Shown here in pieces: positions 16,428-25,896 of a stretch of DNA of 59,705 nucleotides. Source of the stretch: CAG-217 sp963605415 (GTDB lineage: Bacteria > Bacillota > Clostridia > Oscillospirales > Acutalibacteraceae); contig CAVCUL010000012.1 in the NCBI GenBank assembly GCA_963605415.1, positions 1-59,705 of the forward strand, given 5' to 3'. How positions within the stretch are numbered: the stretch's first letter is position 1; the number at the start of each line of letters is the position of its first letter. The notes beneath the pieces are model-generated. The model did no database searches. It saw only the letters and a list, made by a program, of their open reading frames with translations, and was not told the DNA's origin. The position numbers and the translations under genes were made by a program.

Positions 16428-16509
16428 ACTCTTCCTATCTTCTTATGGCAAAAATCGGGCACGCCGCCACCGTACCTCCACAGTACAGCATGCGTCGCGC
16501 CCGTTCTGA

Positions 16510-17937
16510 TTATGCCTGGGTTTTTTCAAACTCCTTGAATTCCCGCTCATCGTCGGATTTCTCGAAGTTGTACATATTCTCGTCCTTTACATGCTTGGCA
16601 ATGAACTTGTCACGGTCAAACAGCTCGTCTGCCTTCACCTTCCAGGCCTTGGCAGCGCCGATAGTCTTGTCATACAGCTCGTTGGCCGACTCCGGGTGCT
16701 GCATCTCGGTAGAATAAGCGCCGGTCTCTGCCACCATCTTGCTGATAGCGCCGGGATTATCCAGCACCGGGCAGGGGCGCAGCATATTGTTGGAGAAGGG
16801 CTGGTTGCGCTTGTATGCCATAAACAGCGGGCTTTGCAGCGCCTCCAGCACGGAGCACTCCTTAATATTCACATTGGAGTAATGCACAAAGGCGCAAGGC
16901 TCGCAGTCGCCGTTGGAGTTAATGTGGAAGTAGTGGCGGCCGCCGGCAATACAGCCCTGTACATATTCGCCGTCGTTCCAGAAGTCCAGCGCAAAGATGG
17001 GCTTGGTGTGGCGCCACTCGTGCATTTTCTTGTACATCAGTGCACGCTGGTCCGGGCTGACCATCAAATCGGTCACCGCACCGGCACCGGTGGGCATATA
17101 GGTAAAGAACCAGGCAAACTTGACGCCCTGGTCAATGAGCCAGTCCATATACTCGTCAGAGGCCAGTACCTCCGTATTCTTGCTGGTATAGCACAGGGAA
17201 GCGCCAAAGGGCACACCCCGATCCTTCAGCCGCTTCATCGCTGCGGTGCACTTTTGGAAAGTGCCGGCGCCACGGCGGAAGTCGTTCTCCTCCTCGTAGC
17301 CCTCAATGGAGAACGCCGGGTAGAAATTGCCTACTTCCTTGATTTCATCGGCAAAGCTGTCGTCAATCAAGGTGCCGTTGGTAAAGCTCAGAAACGCGCA
17401 GTCCGGGTTCTCTCTGCAAATACGCATCAAATCCTTACGGCGCATAGTGGGCTCGCCGCCGGTGTACAAATACATATAGGTACCCAGCTCTTTACCCTGG
17501 GTGATAATACGGGTCAGATCGTCGTAAGACAGAGAACTGGTGTGACCGTACTCGGCAGCCCAGCAACCGGTGCACTTCAAATTGCAGGCGGCGGTGGGAT
17601 CCATCAAAATGGCCCACGGCACATTGCAGCCGTACTTCTCAATGGCGGCCATACGCTTGGTGTAGCTGTTGATAGCCACATTCATCAGCGGCTGCACCAG
17701 CTGATTGAGCACATGCTCGTCGGTATTGCAGATCAAATCCTTAGCAAAGCGCATCCAGTTATTGTCCGGATCGTCCAGCACCTTGTGCAGACCGGCATAG
17801 GTGGAACGGTTGACCTTCTTTACATCCGCCATCTCCATCAGGCTGAGAATGCGGGGTGCATTCTTATTAAAATCCTTGCGGGCATACTTGATCGCATTTT
17901 TTACGACAACAGCCGTCACTGTTTCTTTGAAAGCCAT
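16510..17937 (-). CDS. Radical SAM protein with C-terminal Fe-S segment, unknown substrate
   Basis: A 475-residue radical SAM enzyme. The core motif CNLKCTGC lies near residue 120, with YTGGEPTMRRKDL (the GGE motif) and AFSIEGYEE further on. About 110 residues precede it, with no membrane helix but a long helical stretch (DNNWMRFAKDLICNTDEHVLNQL, quoted in part as NWMRFAKDLICNTDEHV). After the core lie Cys residues in GCIAGGRHYFHINSNGDCEPC and RPCPVLDNP, a SPASM-like auxiliary cluster pattern. Related clostridial proteins are abundant and mostly uncharacterised. It has its own promoter and no operon partner, so context gives no substrate. Start chosen at MAFKETV (17937). Confidence 0.85.
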   Translation of the reverse strand: MAFKETVTAVVVKNAIKYARKDFNKNAPRILSLMEMADVKKVNRSTYAGLHKVLDDPDNNWMRFAKDLICNTDEHVLNQLVQPLMNVAINSYTKRMAAIEKYGCNVPWAILMDPTAACNLKCTGCWAAEYGHTSSLSYDDLTRIITQGKELGTYMYLYTGGEPTMRRKDLMRICRENPDCAFLSFTNGTLIDDSFADEIKEVGNFYPAFSIEGYEEENDFRRGAGTFQKCTAAMKRLKDRGVPFGASLCYTSKNTEVLASDEYMDWLIDQGVKFAWFFTYMPTGAGAVTDLMVSPDQRALMYKKMHEWRHTKPIFALDFWNDGEYVQGCIAGGRHYFHINSNGDCEPCAFVHYSNVNIKECSVLEALQSPLFMAYKRNQPFSNNMLRPCPVLDNPGAISKMVAETGAYSTEMQHPESANELYDKTIGAAKAWKVKADELFDRDKFIAKHVKDENMYNFEKSDDEREFKEFEKTQA

Positions 17938-18012
17938 AATACTAACCTCTCCATACACAGACACACCGCACAAAGCGGGCACGCCTGCCGTTCAGTCGAA
18001 TTCTGTGTAACA

Positions 18013-18041
18013 AATATAATACCAAGTATTCAAAAAGTCAA
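18013..18041 (-). promoter_or_regulatory. Promoter of the radical SAM gene
   Basis: On the minus strand TTGACT (18036-18041), a 17-base spacer and TATATT (18013-18018) form a near-consensus sigma-A promoter about 75 bases before the ATG. Confidence 0.75.
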
Positions 18042-18113
18042 GTCTAAGTTAGGCAATAGATACAATGTCCTGTAAAACTTTACCTTTTCTTTAGAATTCG
18101 CCCCGGCAACTGC

Positions 18114-21100
18114 TTAAAACCGAATTTGAAATTTCAGGCGATAGGTTTTGTCCGTTTTATTCTTATATTTCTCGTTGCAGTGGGCACCCCAGCTATCGTA
18201 GCCGCCTACGCCCTGCTGCCGGGCAATGCAGCGCACCACGGTCTTGGTCACGGGAGGCAGGTCCTTGCCGTGCCAGGTGTTCTCGATCTCCTTGGGCAGC
18301 CAGTGACTCACATTCAACTCCATCACCGGCTCCGCCACCAGGCTAAACACCTTCTTCTGCCCCACCAGAGTGGCATAGCGCACGCCGGTGCGGTTGCCGC
18401 ACTCCTGGGGTTTCAGATAATCGGTATACAGATCTGTAACCGTGGTGTTGTACAGACCGATCTGGGCCGCATTGCACCGGTCAATGTAGTTCTCCTCCGG
18501 CCCGGCGCCCAGGTAAGTCAGATTTTCAAAATCCGGCGGCAACTCAAACAGCAAGCCCACCTCCGGAATTTCCGGCAAAGCATCATTGGGGAAGAACTGC
18601 ATATCCACTTCCATACCCTTGGAGGTAATGGTATAAACAACCTGGCCCTTGCAAGCCGGCTGGGTGCACACGGTGGCACCGCTAACCACAACCACCTTTT
18701 TGCCGCCGTCCAGAATTTTGTAATTCTCAATGGACCACTTGGTGTTGTTGTAAATACCGGGGGTGTCACCGGCGTCCCGCCAGCAGCCCAGCCGGGAACC
18801 GGCCCGGGTACCCCGATCGTTATCCGTCAGCGCCCGCCAGAAGTTAAAGCGCATAGGCCCTTGCAGCAATTCCTCGCCGCCTACCTTAATGCTCACCAGC
18901 TGGTTGCGCTCCCGGCGCTCAAAGCGAATGTTCACATCATCGCTCATCACCCGCAGAGAGCCGTAGGTGTCGTCCACCAGCAGCGGCGCGTCCGCCACCA
19001 GTTCATCGTATGTGTTGGCAAAGGCGTCAATGACAAATTGCGCCTTGGCCACTGCAAAGCCCGCCGGGCACCACAGAGTCTCCGCCTTGGTGCGCAGCTC
19101 CAAATTCAAATAGAATTCCGTATTACAGGGGCGTCCCAGCTCCAGGTCCAGCACCTTCTTCTCGCCGGGCGCAAGCTGCACCTCCACCACCCCGTCCCGG
19201 AACACACCTTTGTCGCTGCACTGGCACCAGTACAGTTCAAAGTCCGCCAGGTCCGTAAACAGGTATTTATTTTTGATCTCAATTTGGCCCCGCACCGAAT
19301 CAATGGCAAGGAAGTCCACATATTGATACAGCTTTTGAATTTCGTAATACTTGGGGGTGATCCGCCGATCACCGAACAGCAGCCCATTGCCGCAGAAGTG
19401 GCCGTCGTTGGGCTCGTCCCCAAAATCACCGCCGTAGGCCAGATATTCCCGACCCCGGTCGTCCTTGGTGAGAATGCTCTGGTCTACCCAGTCCCACACA
19501 AAGCCACCCTGCAGGCAGGGATATTTGTCCCACAAAGTGGTATATTCGTCCGTAGAACCGCAGGAGTTGCCCATGGCGTGGGTGTACTCGCACAGCAGGT
19601 ACGGCCGACCGTCCCGCCGGGTCAGGGCATATTCTTCACAGTCCCGGGGCTTGGCATACATCTTGCTCTGCACATCGGACAGACTCTGCTCCTCCGGGTC
19701 ACCGTGGCATTCAAAATGCACAAAGCGGGTGTCGTCGATATTCTTTAAATAGCGGTACATTTTCTTTGGCGTTTCGCCGCCCAGGCTCTCATTGCCCATG
19801 GACCAGCACACCACGCAGGTGCAGTTCTTGTCCCGCTCATACAGGGCCTGGATCCGGTCCATACACGCCTTTTCCCACTCTGGGCGAGAGTCCGGGATCT
19901 GTGGGCAGCCGATAATGGAAGAACGGTTGGTACCGTGGGTCTCCATATTGTTCTCGTCAATCACATAAATACCGTACTCGTCGCACAGCTCCATCCACCT
20001 GGGGCAGTTGGGGTAATGGGAAGTACGCACCGCGTTCATATTGGCCCGCTTCATCTTCTCCAAATCGTCCCGCATCACTTCCTCGGTGATATACCGGCCG
20101 GTGTGGCAGTCAAACTCGTGGCGGTTGGTGCCCTTAAACACCACCCGCTGCTCATTGATACGGATAATGCCGTCCCGAATTTCCACCTTGCGAAAGCCGA
20201 ATTTAGTGGATATATACTCAATAGGCACGCCGTTATTTTTTAAAGTCAGCACCAATGTATAAAGTGCCGGGTGCTCGCTGCTCCACAGATCGGCACCGGC
20301 CACAATGGCCCGCAGCACCGTGCGGTGATCCTCATTGGCGTACTGGCAATCCAACGCCACGGTATTGCCCGCTGCATCCAGCACGCTCATATCCAACGAC
20401 AGCCCCTCGTAGGCACCGTTGGTCTTCACCAGCACTTCCACAAAGCCGTCCTTCATCTCGCCGTCCGGCTGGGCTTTCAGCACAAAGTCCCGAATATACT
20501 CCCGCTCGGTGGTGTAAAGATACACATCCCGGAAGATACCGCCCAGGCGCCACATATCCTGGCACTCCAGCCAGGAGCCGGTGCACCAGCGGTACACCTC
20601 CACGCCAATCACATTGGAGCCCTCTTGCAGATAGCGGGTCACATCAAACTCGGCCCGGTTAAAGCTGGACTCACTGTAGCCCACCCGCTGGCCGTTGATA
20701 TAGAGATAAAAGGCGCTCTCCACACCCTCAAAGCACAGCACCACCCGCTTTTGCAGCAGGTCGGCGCCTACATGAATGCGCTTGACATAGCAGCCCACCG
20801 GGTTGTGCTTGGTGGGTGCTGCCGGGGGGCAAATATCCTCGTGCCCCTCCCAGGGGTAGCGCACATTGCAATACTGGCTTTGGTCGTAGCCCTGCATTTG
20901 CCAGGAGCCGGGCACCTGCACCGTGTCCCAGTTATGGGTATCATAATGCACCTGAGCAAAATCCGACGGCCGATAGGCATAATTCTTATAGAGCTTAAAC
21001 TTCCACTTACCGTTAAGCACCTTGCACCGGGAGGAGGCATAGCGCTCTGCCTTTTGCGCCTCCTCAAAGCTGGCATAGGGCATAAAGGTAGCGTGCTGGG

Positions 21101-21173
21101 GCAACCGGTTCACCCCGGTAATCTCCGGGTTGGCCTGCCACTCCACATAACCGTCAACAAAATTTCTTTCCAT
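18114..21173 (-). CDS. lacZ: Beta-galactosidase, glycoside hydrolase family 2
   Basis: A 1019-residue GH2 enzyme with the LacZ layout: sugar-binding domain, immunoglobulin-like domain, TIM barrel, second Ig domain and the C-terminal Bgal_small_N region. The acid/base Glu is in CWSMGNESLGG and the nucleophile Glu in LCEYTHAMGNS. NRHEFDCHTGRYITEE and MKRANMNAVRTSHYPN are standard LacZ motifs. No signal peptide is visible, so it is cytoplasmic and acts on imported beta-galactosides. No sugar transporter or regulator is next to it. Length equals that of E. coli LacZ. Confidence 0.96.
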   Translation of the reverse strand: MERNFVDGYVEWQANPEITGVNRLPQHATFMPYASFEEAQKAERYASSRCKVLNGKWKFKLYKNYAYRPSDFAQVHYDTHNWDTVQVPGSWQMQGYDQSQYCNVRYPWEGHEDICPPAAPTKHNPVGCYVKRIHVGADLLQKRVVLCFEGVESAFYLYINGQRVGYSESSFNRAEFDVTRYLQEGSNVIGVEVYRWCTGSWLECQDMWRLGGIFRDVYLYTTEREYIRDFVLKAQPDGEMKDGFVEVLVKTNGAYEGLSLDMSVLDAAGNTVALDCQYANEDHRTVLRAIVAGADLWSSEHPALYTLVLTLKNNGVPIEYISTKFGFRKVEIRDGIIRINEQRVVFKGTNRHEFDCHTGRYITEEVMRDDLEKMKRANMNAVRTSHYPNCPRWMELCDEYGIYVIDENNMETHGTNRSSIIGCPQIPDSRPEWEKACMDRIQALYERDKNCTCVVCWSMGNESLGGETPKKMYRYLKNIDDTRFVHFECHGDPEEQSLSDVQSKMYAKPRDCEEYALTRRDGRPYLLCEYTHAMGNSCGSTDEYTTLWDKYPCLQGGFVWDWVDQSILTKDDRGREYLAYGGDFGDEPNDGHFCGNGLLFGDRRITPKYYEIQKLYQYVDFLAIDSVRGQIEIKNKYLFTDLADFELYWCQCSDKGVFRDGVVEVQLAPGEKKVLDLELGRPCNTEFYLNLELRTKAETLWCPAGFAVAKAQFVIDAFANTYDELVADAPLLVDDTYGSLRVMSDDVNIRFERRERNQLVSIKVGGEELLQGPMRFNFWRALTDNDRGTRAGSRLGCWRDAGDTPGIYNNTKWSIENYKILDGGKKVVVVSGATVCTQPACKGQVVYTITSKGMEVDMQFFPNDALPEIPEVGLLFELPPDFENLTYLGAGPEENYIDRCNAAQIGLYNTTVTDLYTDYLKPQECGNRTGVRYATLVGQKKVFSLVAEPVMELNVSHWLPKEIENTWHGKDLPPVTKTVVRCIARQQGVGGYDSWGAHCNEKYKNKTDKTYRLKFQIRF

Positions 21174-21209
21174 ATCCGTATCTCCGCTCTTGTATTTTTA
21201 CGCTTTGCC

Positions 21210-21830
21210 TTATCGGCGGTGGTAGGTGCCCTCGTGGAACCCCTCCTGCTTTACCACTGCGCCCACAGAGCGCAGCAGAATAATCAGATCCAGCTTCAGG
21301 CTCCAGTTGTCGCAATATTCCTTATCCAGTTTCATCTTACGCAGCAGGGAAATGCTGTCCCGCCCGTTGATCTGGGCCCAGCCGGTGAGCCCCGGACGGA
21401 AGCGATACACCCCGTATTCCAACCGCAAACGGTGGGCGCGCATTTCGCTGGAGATCAGTGGACGCGGCCCCACAAAACTCATGTCCCCTTTGAGGATATT
21501 CCACAGCTGGGGCAGCTCGTCCAGGCTGGTTTTTCGCAGAATTTTGCCGAATTTTGTAATGTACTGCTCCGGATTTTCCAACTCGCCGGTAGCGCAGTTA
21601 GGGGTGTTATTCTTCATGGTCTGGAATTTGTAAATGGTAAAGGGTTTCCCCCGCCGTCCCCGCCGCTCGTGACTAAAAAACACGGAGCACTCCGGGGTAA
21701 AGAAATTCACAATACAAATCACCAAAAACAGCGGCGACAGCACCACCAGGGCCAGAAAAGAGGCGCAAATATCAAACAACCGCTTGATTTTAGTAGGGCC
21801 AAACCACTTTTTTGTGCTTTTTTTATCCAT
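21210..21830 (-). CDS. Sugar transferase, WcaJ/EpsL-like phosphoglycosyl transferase
   Basis: A 206-residue bacterial sugar transferase (monotopic phosphoglycosyl transferase). One re-entrant membrane helix near the N-terminus (IKRLFDICASFLALVVLSPLFL, quoted as LFDICASFLALVVLSPLFL) is followed by FFSHERRGRRGKPFTIYKFQTM, TSLDELPQLWNILKGDMS and VGPRP, then RPGLTGWAQINGR. These carry the Asp-Glu catalytic pair of the family. It adds the first sugar phosphate to an undecaprenyl carrier. No other exopolysaccharide gene is near, so it is an orphan. Start at 21830 is uncertain; the frame continues to 21899 but family start is MDKKSTKKW. Confidence 0.85.
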   Translation of the reverse strand: MDKKSTKKWFGPTKIKRLFDICASFLALVVLSPLFLVICIVNFFTPECSVFFSHERRGRRGKPFTIYKFQTMKNNTPNCATGELENPEQYITKFGKILRKTSLDELPQLWNILKGDMSFVGPRPLISSEMRAHRLRLEYGVYRFRPGLTGWAQINGRDSISLLRKMKLDKEYCDNWSLKLDLIILLRSVGAVVKQEGFHEGTYHRR

Positions 21831-22019
21831 AAATTCGCTCTCACTCAATATCAAAAATCCGCACCGCAGCCGGGTAAAAAGTGCCTCAGTGCGCAACATA
21901 GGGTATATTTATCTGTCAATTATACCATATGTGCCTCCAATATGCAATATTTGCGCCAAAGTTCCCCTGTTAGACTTTCGGCGGTATTTGAACGGGGTGT
22001 AAACACTGGCAATTCGCTC

Positions 22020-22048
22020 TTGCAAAAGCAGGCGCTATTCTATATAAT
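22020..22048 (+). promoter_or_regulatory. Promoter of the lipoprotein gene
   Basis: TTGCAA (22020-22025), 17-base spacer and TATAAT (22043-22048) precede the ATG at 22078 by about 30 bases. Confidence 0.75.
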
Positions 22049-22077
22049 ATTATAAGCAATTTGAAAGGAACATCGCC

Positions 22078-22695
22078 ATGAAAAAACTGCTTTCTCTGGT
22101 TCTGGCCCTGGTGCTGGCCTTCTCCTTTGCCGGCTGCTCCGGATCCAACGCCATGACCGAGGCTAACGTAACCGCCACGGTAGACAACGCTTTTGACGCA
22201 CTCAAGACTTTCGATACCAAAAAACTGGATAAGTATGTAAGCTCCAAAACCCTTTCCATGATCGTCACCTACGCTGATAAGCACGACCAATTTGCAGATC
22301 TGGGCAAAGCGCTGTTCAAGAACCTGGAATATAATATTGAGAGCATAGACCTGGAGGCCAAGACAGTCACCGTCAGCGTGCGCAACAAGGACTTAAAGGA
22401 CACGGCGTCCGAATTCACCAAGGCGCTGGTCAGCGAGTATTCTACCCTGCAGATGCTGAGCCTGCTCAGCAATGAGACCTGGCTGAACACCTCCCTGCAA
22501 AGCCTGACAGACGGCATCTCTGCGGCAAAAATGCAATCCGCCGCCGTTACGGTGACCTTATCCGTTAAAGTGGGCAAAAAGAACCTGGTTATCGGTTTTG
22601 ATGACGCGGCGGAAAATGCTGTATCCGGCGGCGCACTGCAGGCCATCAAGTCCATAACCGGCAGCAAAAGCACTACAGAGAACACAAGCAACTGA
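22078..22695 (+). CDS. Small lipoprotein of unknown function
   Basis: A 205-residue protein with a lipoprotein signal (lipobox FAGC, lipidated Cys20). The mature part has a helix (VDNAFDALKTFDTKKLDKYVSS, quoted as AFDALKTFDTKKLDKYVSS) followed by beta strands with NLEYNIESIDLEAKTVTVSV, a fold like the DUF5105 or NTF2-type lipoproteins of Clostridia, which are extracytoplasmic. No conserved catalytic residue is seen. It is followed by secA but a separate promoter lies between. Not recognised in detail. Confidence 0.8.
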   Translation: MKKLLSLVLALVLAFSFAGCSGSNAMTEANVTATVDNAFDALKTFDTKKLDKYVSSKTLSMIVTYADKHDQFADLGKALFKNLEYNIESIDLEAKTVTVSVRNKDLKDTASEFTKALVSEYSTLQMLSLLSNETWLNTSLQSLTDGISAAKMQSAAVTVTLSVKVGKKNLVIGFDDAAENAVSGGALQAIKSITGSKSTTENTSN

Positions 22696-22736
22696 CCAAA
22701 CGCCGCTAATTCTGTAATATAAAAATAATATTTTTA

Positions 22737-22765
22737 GTGACAATTCCGGTGAATTGTGGTACAAT
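22737..22765 (+). promoter_or_regulatory. Promoter of secA
   Basis: GTGACA (22737-22742), 17-base spacer and TACAAT (22760-22765), 77 bases before the secA start. Confidence 0.65.
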
Positions 22766-22842
22766 GGGCGTTGATACCTGTAAAAAACAGGCGCCCTAAA
22801 ATCCAAATCAAGGAAAATACATCATAAGGTGGAACAATAAAA

Positions 22843-25596
22843 ATGGCAAACAAATTCATTACCGCCCTGTTTGGCGACTACTCCAAAAAGGAAGTCAAGC
22901 GCCTGGGCAAAACCAAGCAAAAAGTGCTGGATCTGGAAGAGAAGTACCAGGCCATGGACGACAAGGAGCTGACTGCGCAGACCGCGGCGTTAAAAGCCCG
23001 ACTGGCAGACGGCGAAACCCTGGACGATATTTTACCGGACGCTTTTGCCGTATGCCGTGAAGCTGCCTGGCGTGTGCTGGGTATGAAGCACTTCCCTGTA
23101 CAGATCATCGGCGGCATTGTGCTGCACCAGGGCCGCATTGCGGAGATGAAGACCGGTGAGGGTAAAACTTTGGTGGCGACTCTGCCCGCTTATCTGAACG
23201 CTTTGACCGGCCGCGGCGTGCACATCGTTACCGTCAACGACTACCTGGCCAAGCGTGACTCCGAGTGGATGGGCAAATTGTACCGGTTCTTAGGTCTGAG
23301 CGTGGGCCTGATCATTCATGAAAAGACCAATGAGGAGCGCCAGGAGGCCTATAACTGCGACATTACCTACGGCACCAACAACGAGATGGGCTTTGACTAT
23401 CTGCGCGATAATATGGTCCAGTACAAGGAGCAGAAAGTGCAGCGCGGCCATGTGTTTGCCATTGTAGATGAGGTAGACTCCATTTTGATCGATGAGGCCC
23501 GTACCCCCCTGATCATCAGCGGTAAGGGCGAGCAGTCCACCGACCTGTATCGCCAGGCCAATGCCTTTGCCCGCACCCTGAAGATGGTAAAGGTAGCCAA
23601 GATGGACGAAAAGCAAGACACGGAGGCCACCTATGACGGCGACTTTATCGTAGACGAAAAGGCACGCACTGCCACCCTGACCCAGGACGGTGTAAAGAAA
23701 GCGGAGGCCTACTTCCATGTGGACAACCTGATGGATATTGAGAACACCACTCTGCTGCACCACATTGACCAGGCCATTAAGGCCATCGGCGTGATGCGTC
23801 GGGATATTGACTATGTAGTCAAGGACGGGCAGGTGCTGATCGTAGACGAGTTTACCGGCCGTATTATGCTGGGTCGTCGCTACAACGAGGGTCTGCACCA
23901 GGCCATTGAGGCCAAAGAGGGCGTAAAGGTGGAACATGAGAGCAAAACGCTGGCTACCATCACCTTCCAAAACTACTTCCGTCTGTACGAGAAGCTGTCC
24001 GGTATGACCGGTACCGCTTCCACCGAGTCCGCCGAGTTCAGCGAGATCTACAAGCTGGATGTGGTAGAGATCCCCACCAACAAGCCGCTGATCCGTGAGG
24101 ACCACCCGGATGTGATTTTCCAGACCGAGGCCGGCAAGTTCCGGGCCGTGATCAAGCAGATCAAGGCCTGCCACGAAAAGGGGCAGCCGGTGCTGGTAGG
24201 TACCATCAGTATTGAAAAGAGCGAGCAGCTGTCCAAGCTGCTGAAAAAAGAACATATCCAGCACAATGTGCTCAATGCGAAGAACCATGAGCGGGAGGCG
24301 GAGATCATTGCCCAGGCCGGTAAGTTCGGCGCGGTAACCATCTCCACCAACATGGCCGGTCGTGGTACGGATATTATGCTGGGCGGTAACGCCGAGTTCC
24401 TGGCCAAGGCAGAGATGAAGCGGATGCAGTTCAGCGACGAACTGATCGCTGAGGCCACCGGCTTTGCCGAGACGGACAATCAGGAGATCCTCAACGCCCG
24501 CCAGACCTTCCAGGATCTGGAAAAGAAGTACAAAGAGGAAATTCAGGAAGAGGCAGATAAAGTGCGCGAGGCCGGCGGCCTGTACATTTTGGGCACCGAG
24601 CGCCACGACTCCCGGCGTATTGACAACCAGTTACGCGGTCGTTCCGGCCGTCAGGGCGATCCCGGTGAGAGCCAGTTCTACCTGTCTCTGGAAGACGATC
24701 TGATGCGTCTCTTCGGCGGTGAGCGTATGCAGGCCATGATGAGCCGACTCACCGACGATGAGGATATGCCCATTGAGTCCAAGATGATCTCCCGCACCGT
24801 AGAGTCCTCCCAGAAGAAGGTAGAGGGCCGCAACTTCGGTATTCGTAAGAACACCCTGCAGTACGACGATGTAATGAACCGCCAGCGTGAGCTGATCTAC
24901 AAACAGCGCGACCAGGTGCTGGACGGCATTGACCTGACCGAAAAAATCCACAGTATGCTGGAAACCAACATTGCCGAGAATGTGGGCAACTACTGCTCCG
25001 GCGAGACCCAGGCCGACTGGAACATTGCCGGGCTGAAAGAGAAGTACAAGGGCTGGCTCACCACCGACGAGGACTTCCAGAATGTGGATGAGCTGACCGT
25101 AGACGATGTGGTAAACACCCTGACCCAGCGGGGACTGAAGCGACTGGAAGAAAAGCGGGAGCTGATCGGCGACGAGATGTTCACCGAGTTCCAGCGTATG
25201 GTACTGCTGCGCAATGTAGATGTGCTGTGGATGGATCACATTGACGCCATGGACGACCTGAAGCAGGGTATTCACCTGCGGGCTTACGCCCAGCGTGACC
25301 CGGTGGTGGAATTCCGTATGCAGAGCTACGATATGTTTGACGAGATGACCGCCGCCATTCGGGAGAACACCGTGCGCATGCTGCTGACCCTGGTGCCCCG
25401 TCGCCGGGAGGATGTAGAACGCAAGGCCGTGGCTAAGGTCACCGCCACCTCTGCCGGTGGGGACGATACCGCCACCCACACCACCGTGCGCAAGGGCAAG
25501 AAGGTTGGCCCCAACGATCCCTGTCCCTGTGGCAGCGGCAAGAAGTACAAAAAGTGCTGCGGCGCCCCGGGCAAAGAAAAAGCCACCGAGGAATAA
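22843..25596 (+). CDS. secA: Preprotein translocase ATPase SecA
   Basis: A 917-residue SecA. The start (MANKFITALFGDYSKKEVKRL), Walker A region MKTGEGKTLVATLPAYLNALTG (quoted as MKTGEGKTLVATLPAYL), Walker B IVDEVDSILIDEARTPLIISG, helicase motif GRGTDIMLGGN and QLRGRSGRQGDPG are all present. The C-terminus has the SEC-C zinc motif CPCGSGKKYKKCC. It drives secretion through SecYEG and works with the many exported proteins in this window. Starts with AAGGTGG 10 bases upstream. Confidence 0.97.
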   Translation: MANKFITALFGDYSKKEVKRLGKTKQKVLDLEEKYQAMDDKELTAQTAALKARLADGETLDDILPDAFAVCREAAWRVLGMKHFPVQIIGGIVLHQGRIAEMKTGEGKTLVATLPAYLNALTGRGVHIVTVNDYLAKRDSEWMGKLYRFLGLSVGLIIHEKTNEERQEAYNCDITYGTNNEMGFDYLRDNMVQYKEQKVQRGHVFAIVDEVDSILIDEARTPLIISGKGEQSTDLYRQANAFARTLKMVKVAKMDEKQDTEATYDGDFIVDEKARTATLTQDGVKKAEAYFHVDNLMDIENTTLLHHIDQAIKAIGVMRRDIDYVVKDGQVLIVDEFTGRIMLGRRYNEGLHQAIEAKEGVKVEHESKTLATITFQNYFRLYEKLSGMTGTASTESAEFSEIYKLDVVEIPTNKPLIREDHPDVIFQTEAGKFRAVIKQIKACHEKGQPVLVGTISIEKSEQLSKLLKKEHIQHNVLNAKNHEREAEIIAQAGKFGAVTISTNMAGRGTDIMLGGNAEFLAKAEMKRMQFSDELIAEATGFAETDNQEILNARQTFQDLEKKYKEEIQEEADKVREAGGLYILGTERHDSRRIDNQLRGRSGRQGDPGESQFYLSLEDDLMRLFGGERMQAMMSRLTDDEDMPIESKMISRTVESSQKKVEGRNFGIRKNTLQYDDVMNRQRELIYKQRDQVLDGIDLTEKIHSMLETNIAENVGNYCSGETQADWNIAGLKEKYKGWLTTDEDFQNVDELTVDDVVNTLTQRGLKRLEEKRELIGDEMFTEFQRMVLLRNVDVLWMDHIDAMDDLKQGIHLRAYAQRDPVVEFRMQSYDMFDEMTAAIRENTVRMLLTLVPRRREDVERKAVAKVTATSAGGDDTATHTTVRKGKKVGPNDPCPCGSGKKYKKCCGAPGKEKATEE

Positions 25597-25608
25597 TCCC
25601 TAAACCAT

Positions 25609-25646
25609 AAACCGGCCGAGACCATCAGGTCCCGACCGGTTTTTTG
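25609..25646 (+). terminator. Terminator of secA
   Basis: AACCGG and CCGGTT arms around a loop containing GAGACC/GGTC self-pairing, followed by six T. Confidence 0.85.
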
Positions 25647-25667
25647 TCGCTTTCATGGATCTATACA

Positions 25668-25880
25668 ATCGTAGGGGCGACAATCTGCCGCCCGCCAATC
25701 CCTCCGTCAACGCCAGACAGCGTTGCCACCTCCCTTTACAAGGGCGGCAAAACCTACACAGCTTGGCTCCCCTTGTTTTTTAAGGGGTAACTCCCCGCAG
25801 TGCGGGGAGATGTCGCGTAGCGACAGAGGGGACGGGCGCCAGTTAGGCGCTGGCGCGCTTGCGCGACTGAGGGGATAAAA
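25668..25880. repeat. Intergenic palindromic repeat cluster, copy 2
   Basis: A string of short palindromic modules: a GTAGGGGCGACAATCTGCC block, a CCTCCGTCAACGCC...CTCCC block, then the CTCCCCGCA/TGCGGGGAG hairpin, the GTCGC/GCGAC hairpin, GACAGAGGGGACGGG and a GGCGCC...GGCGCTGGCGCG block. It lies between convergent secA and MFS genes, just after the secA terminator. The same modules occur at 1, 48195 and 59375. No gene is supported here. Confidence 0.82.
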
Positions 25881-25896
25881 CTGCACGCACACCGCC

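Noticed and set aside
20271..22055. A 594-residue open frame opposite lacZ and the sugar transferase
   Set aside because: Antisense to two clear enzymes; no domain recognised; composition typical of a shadow frame.
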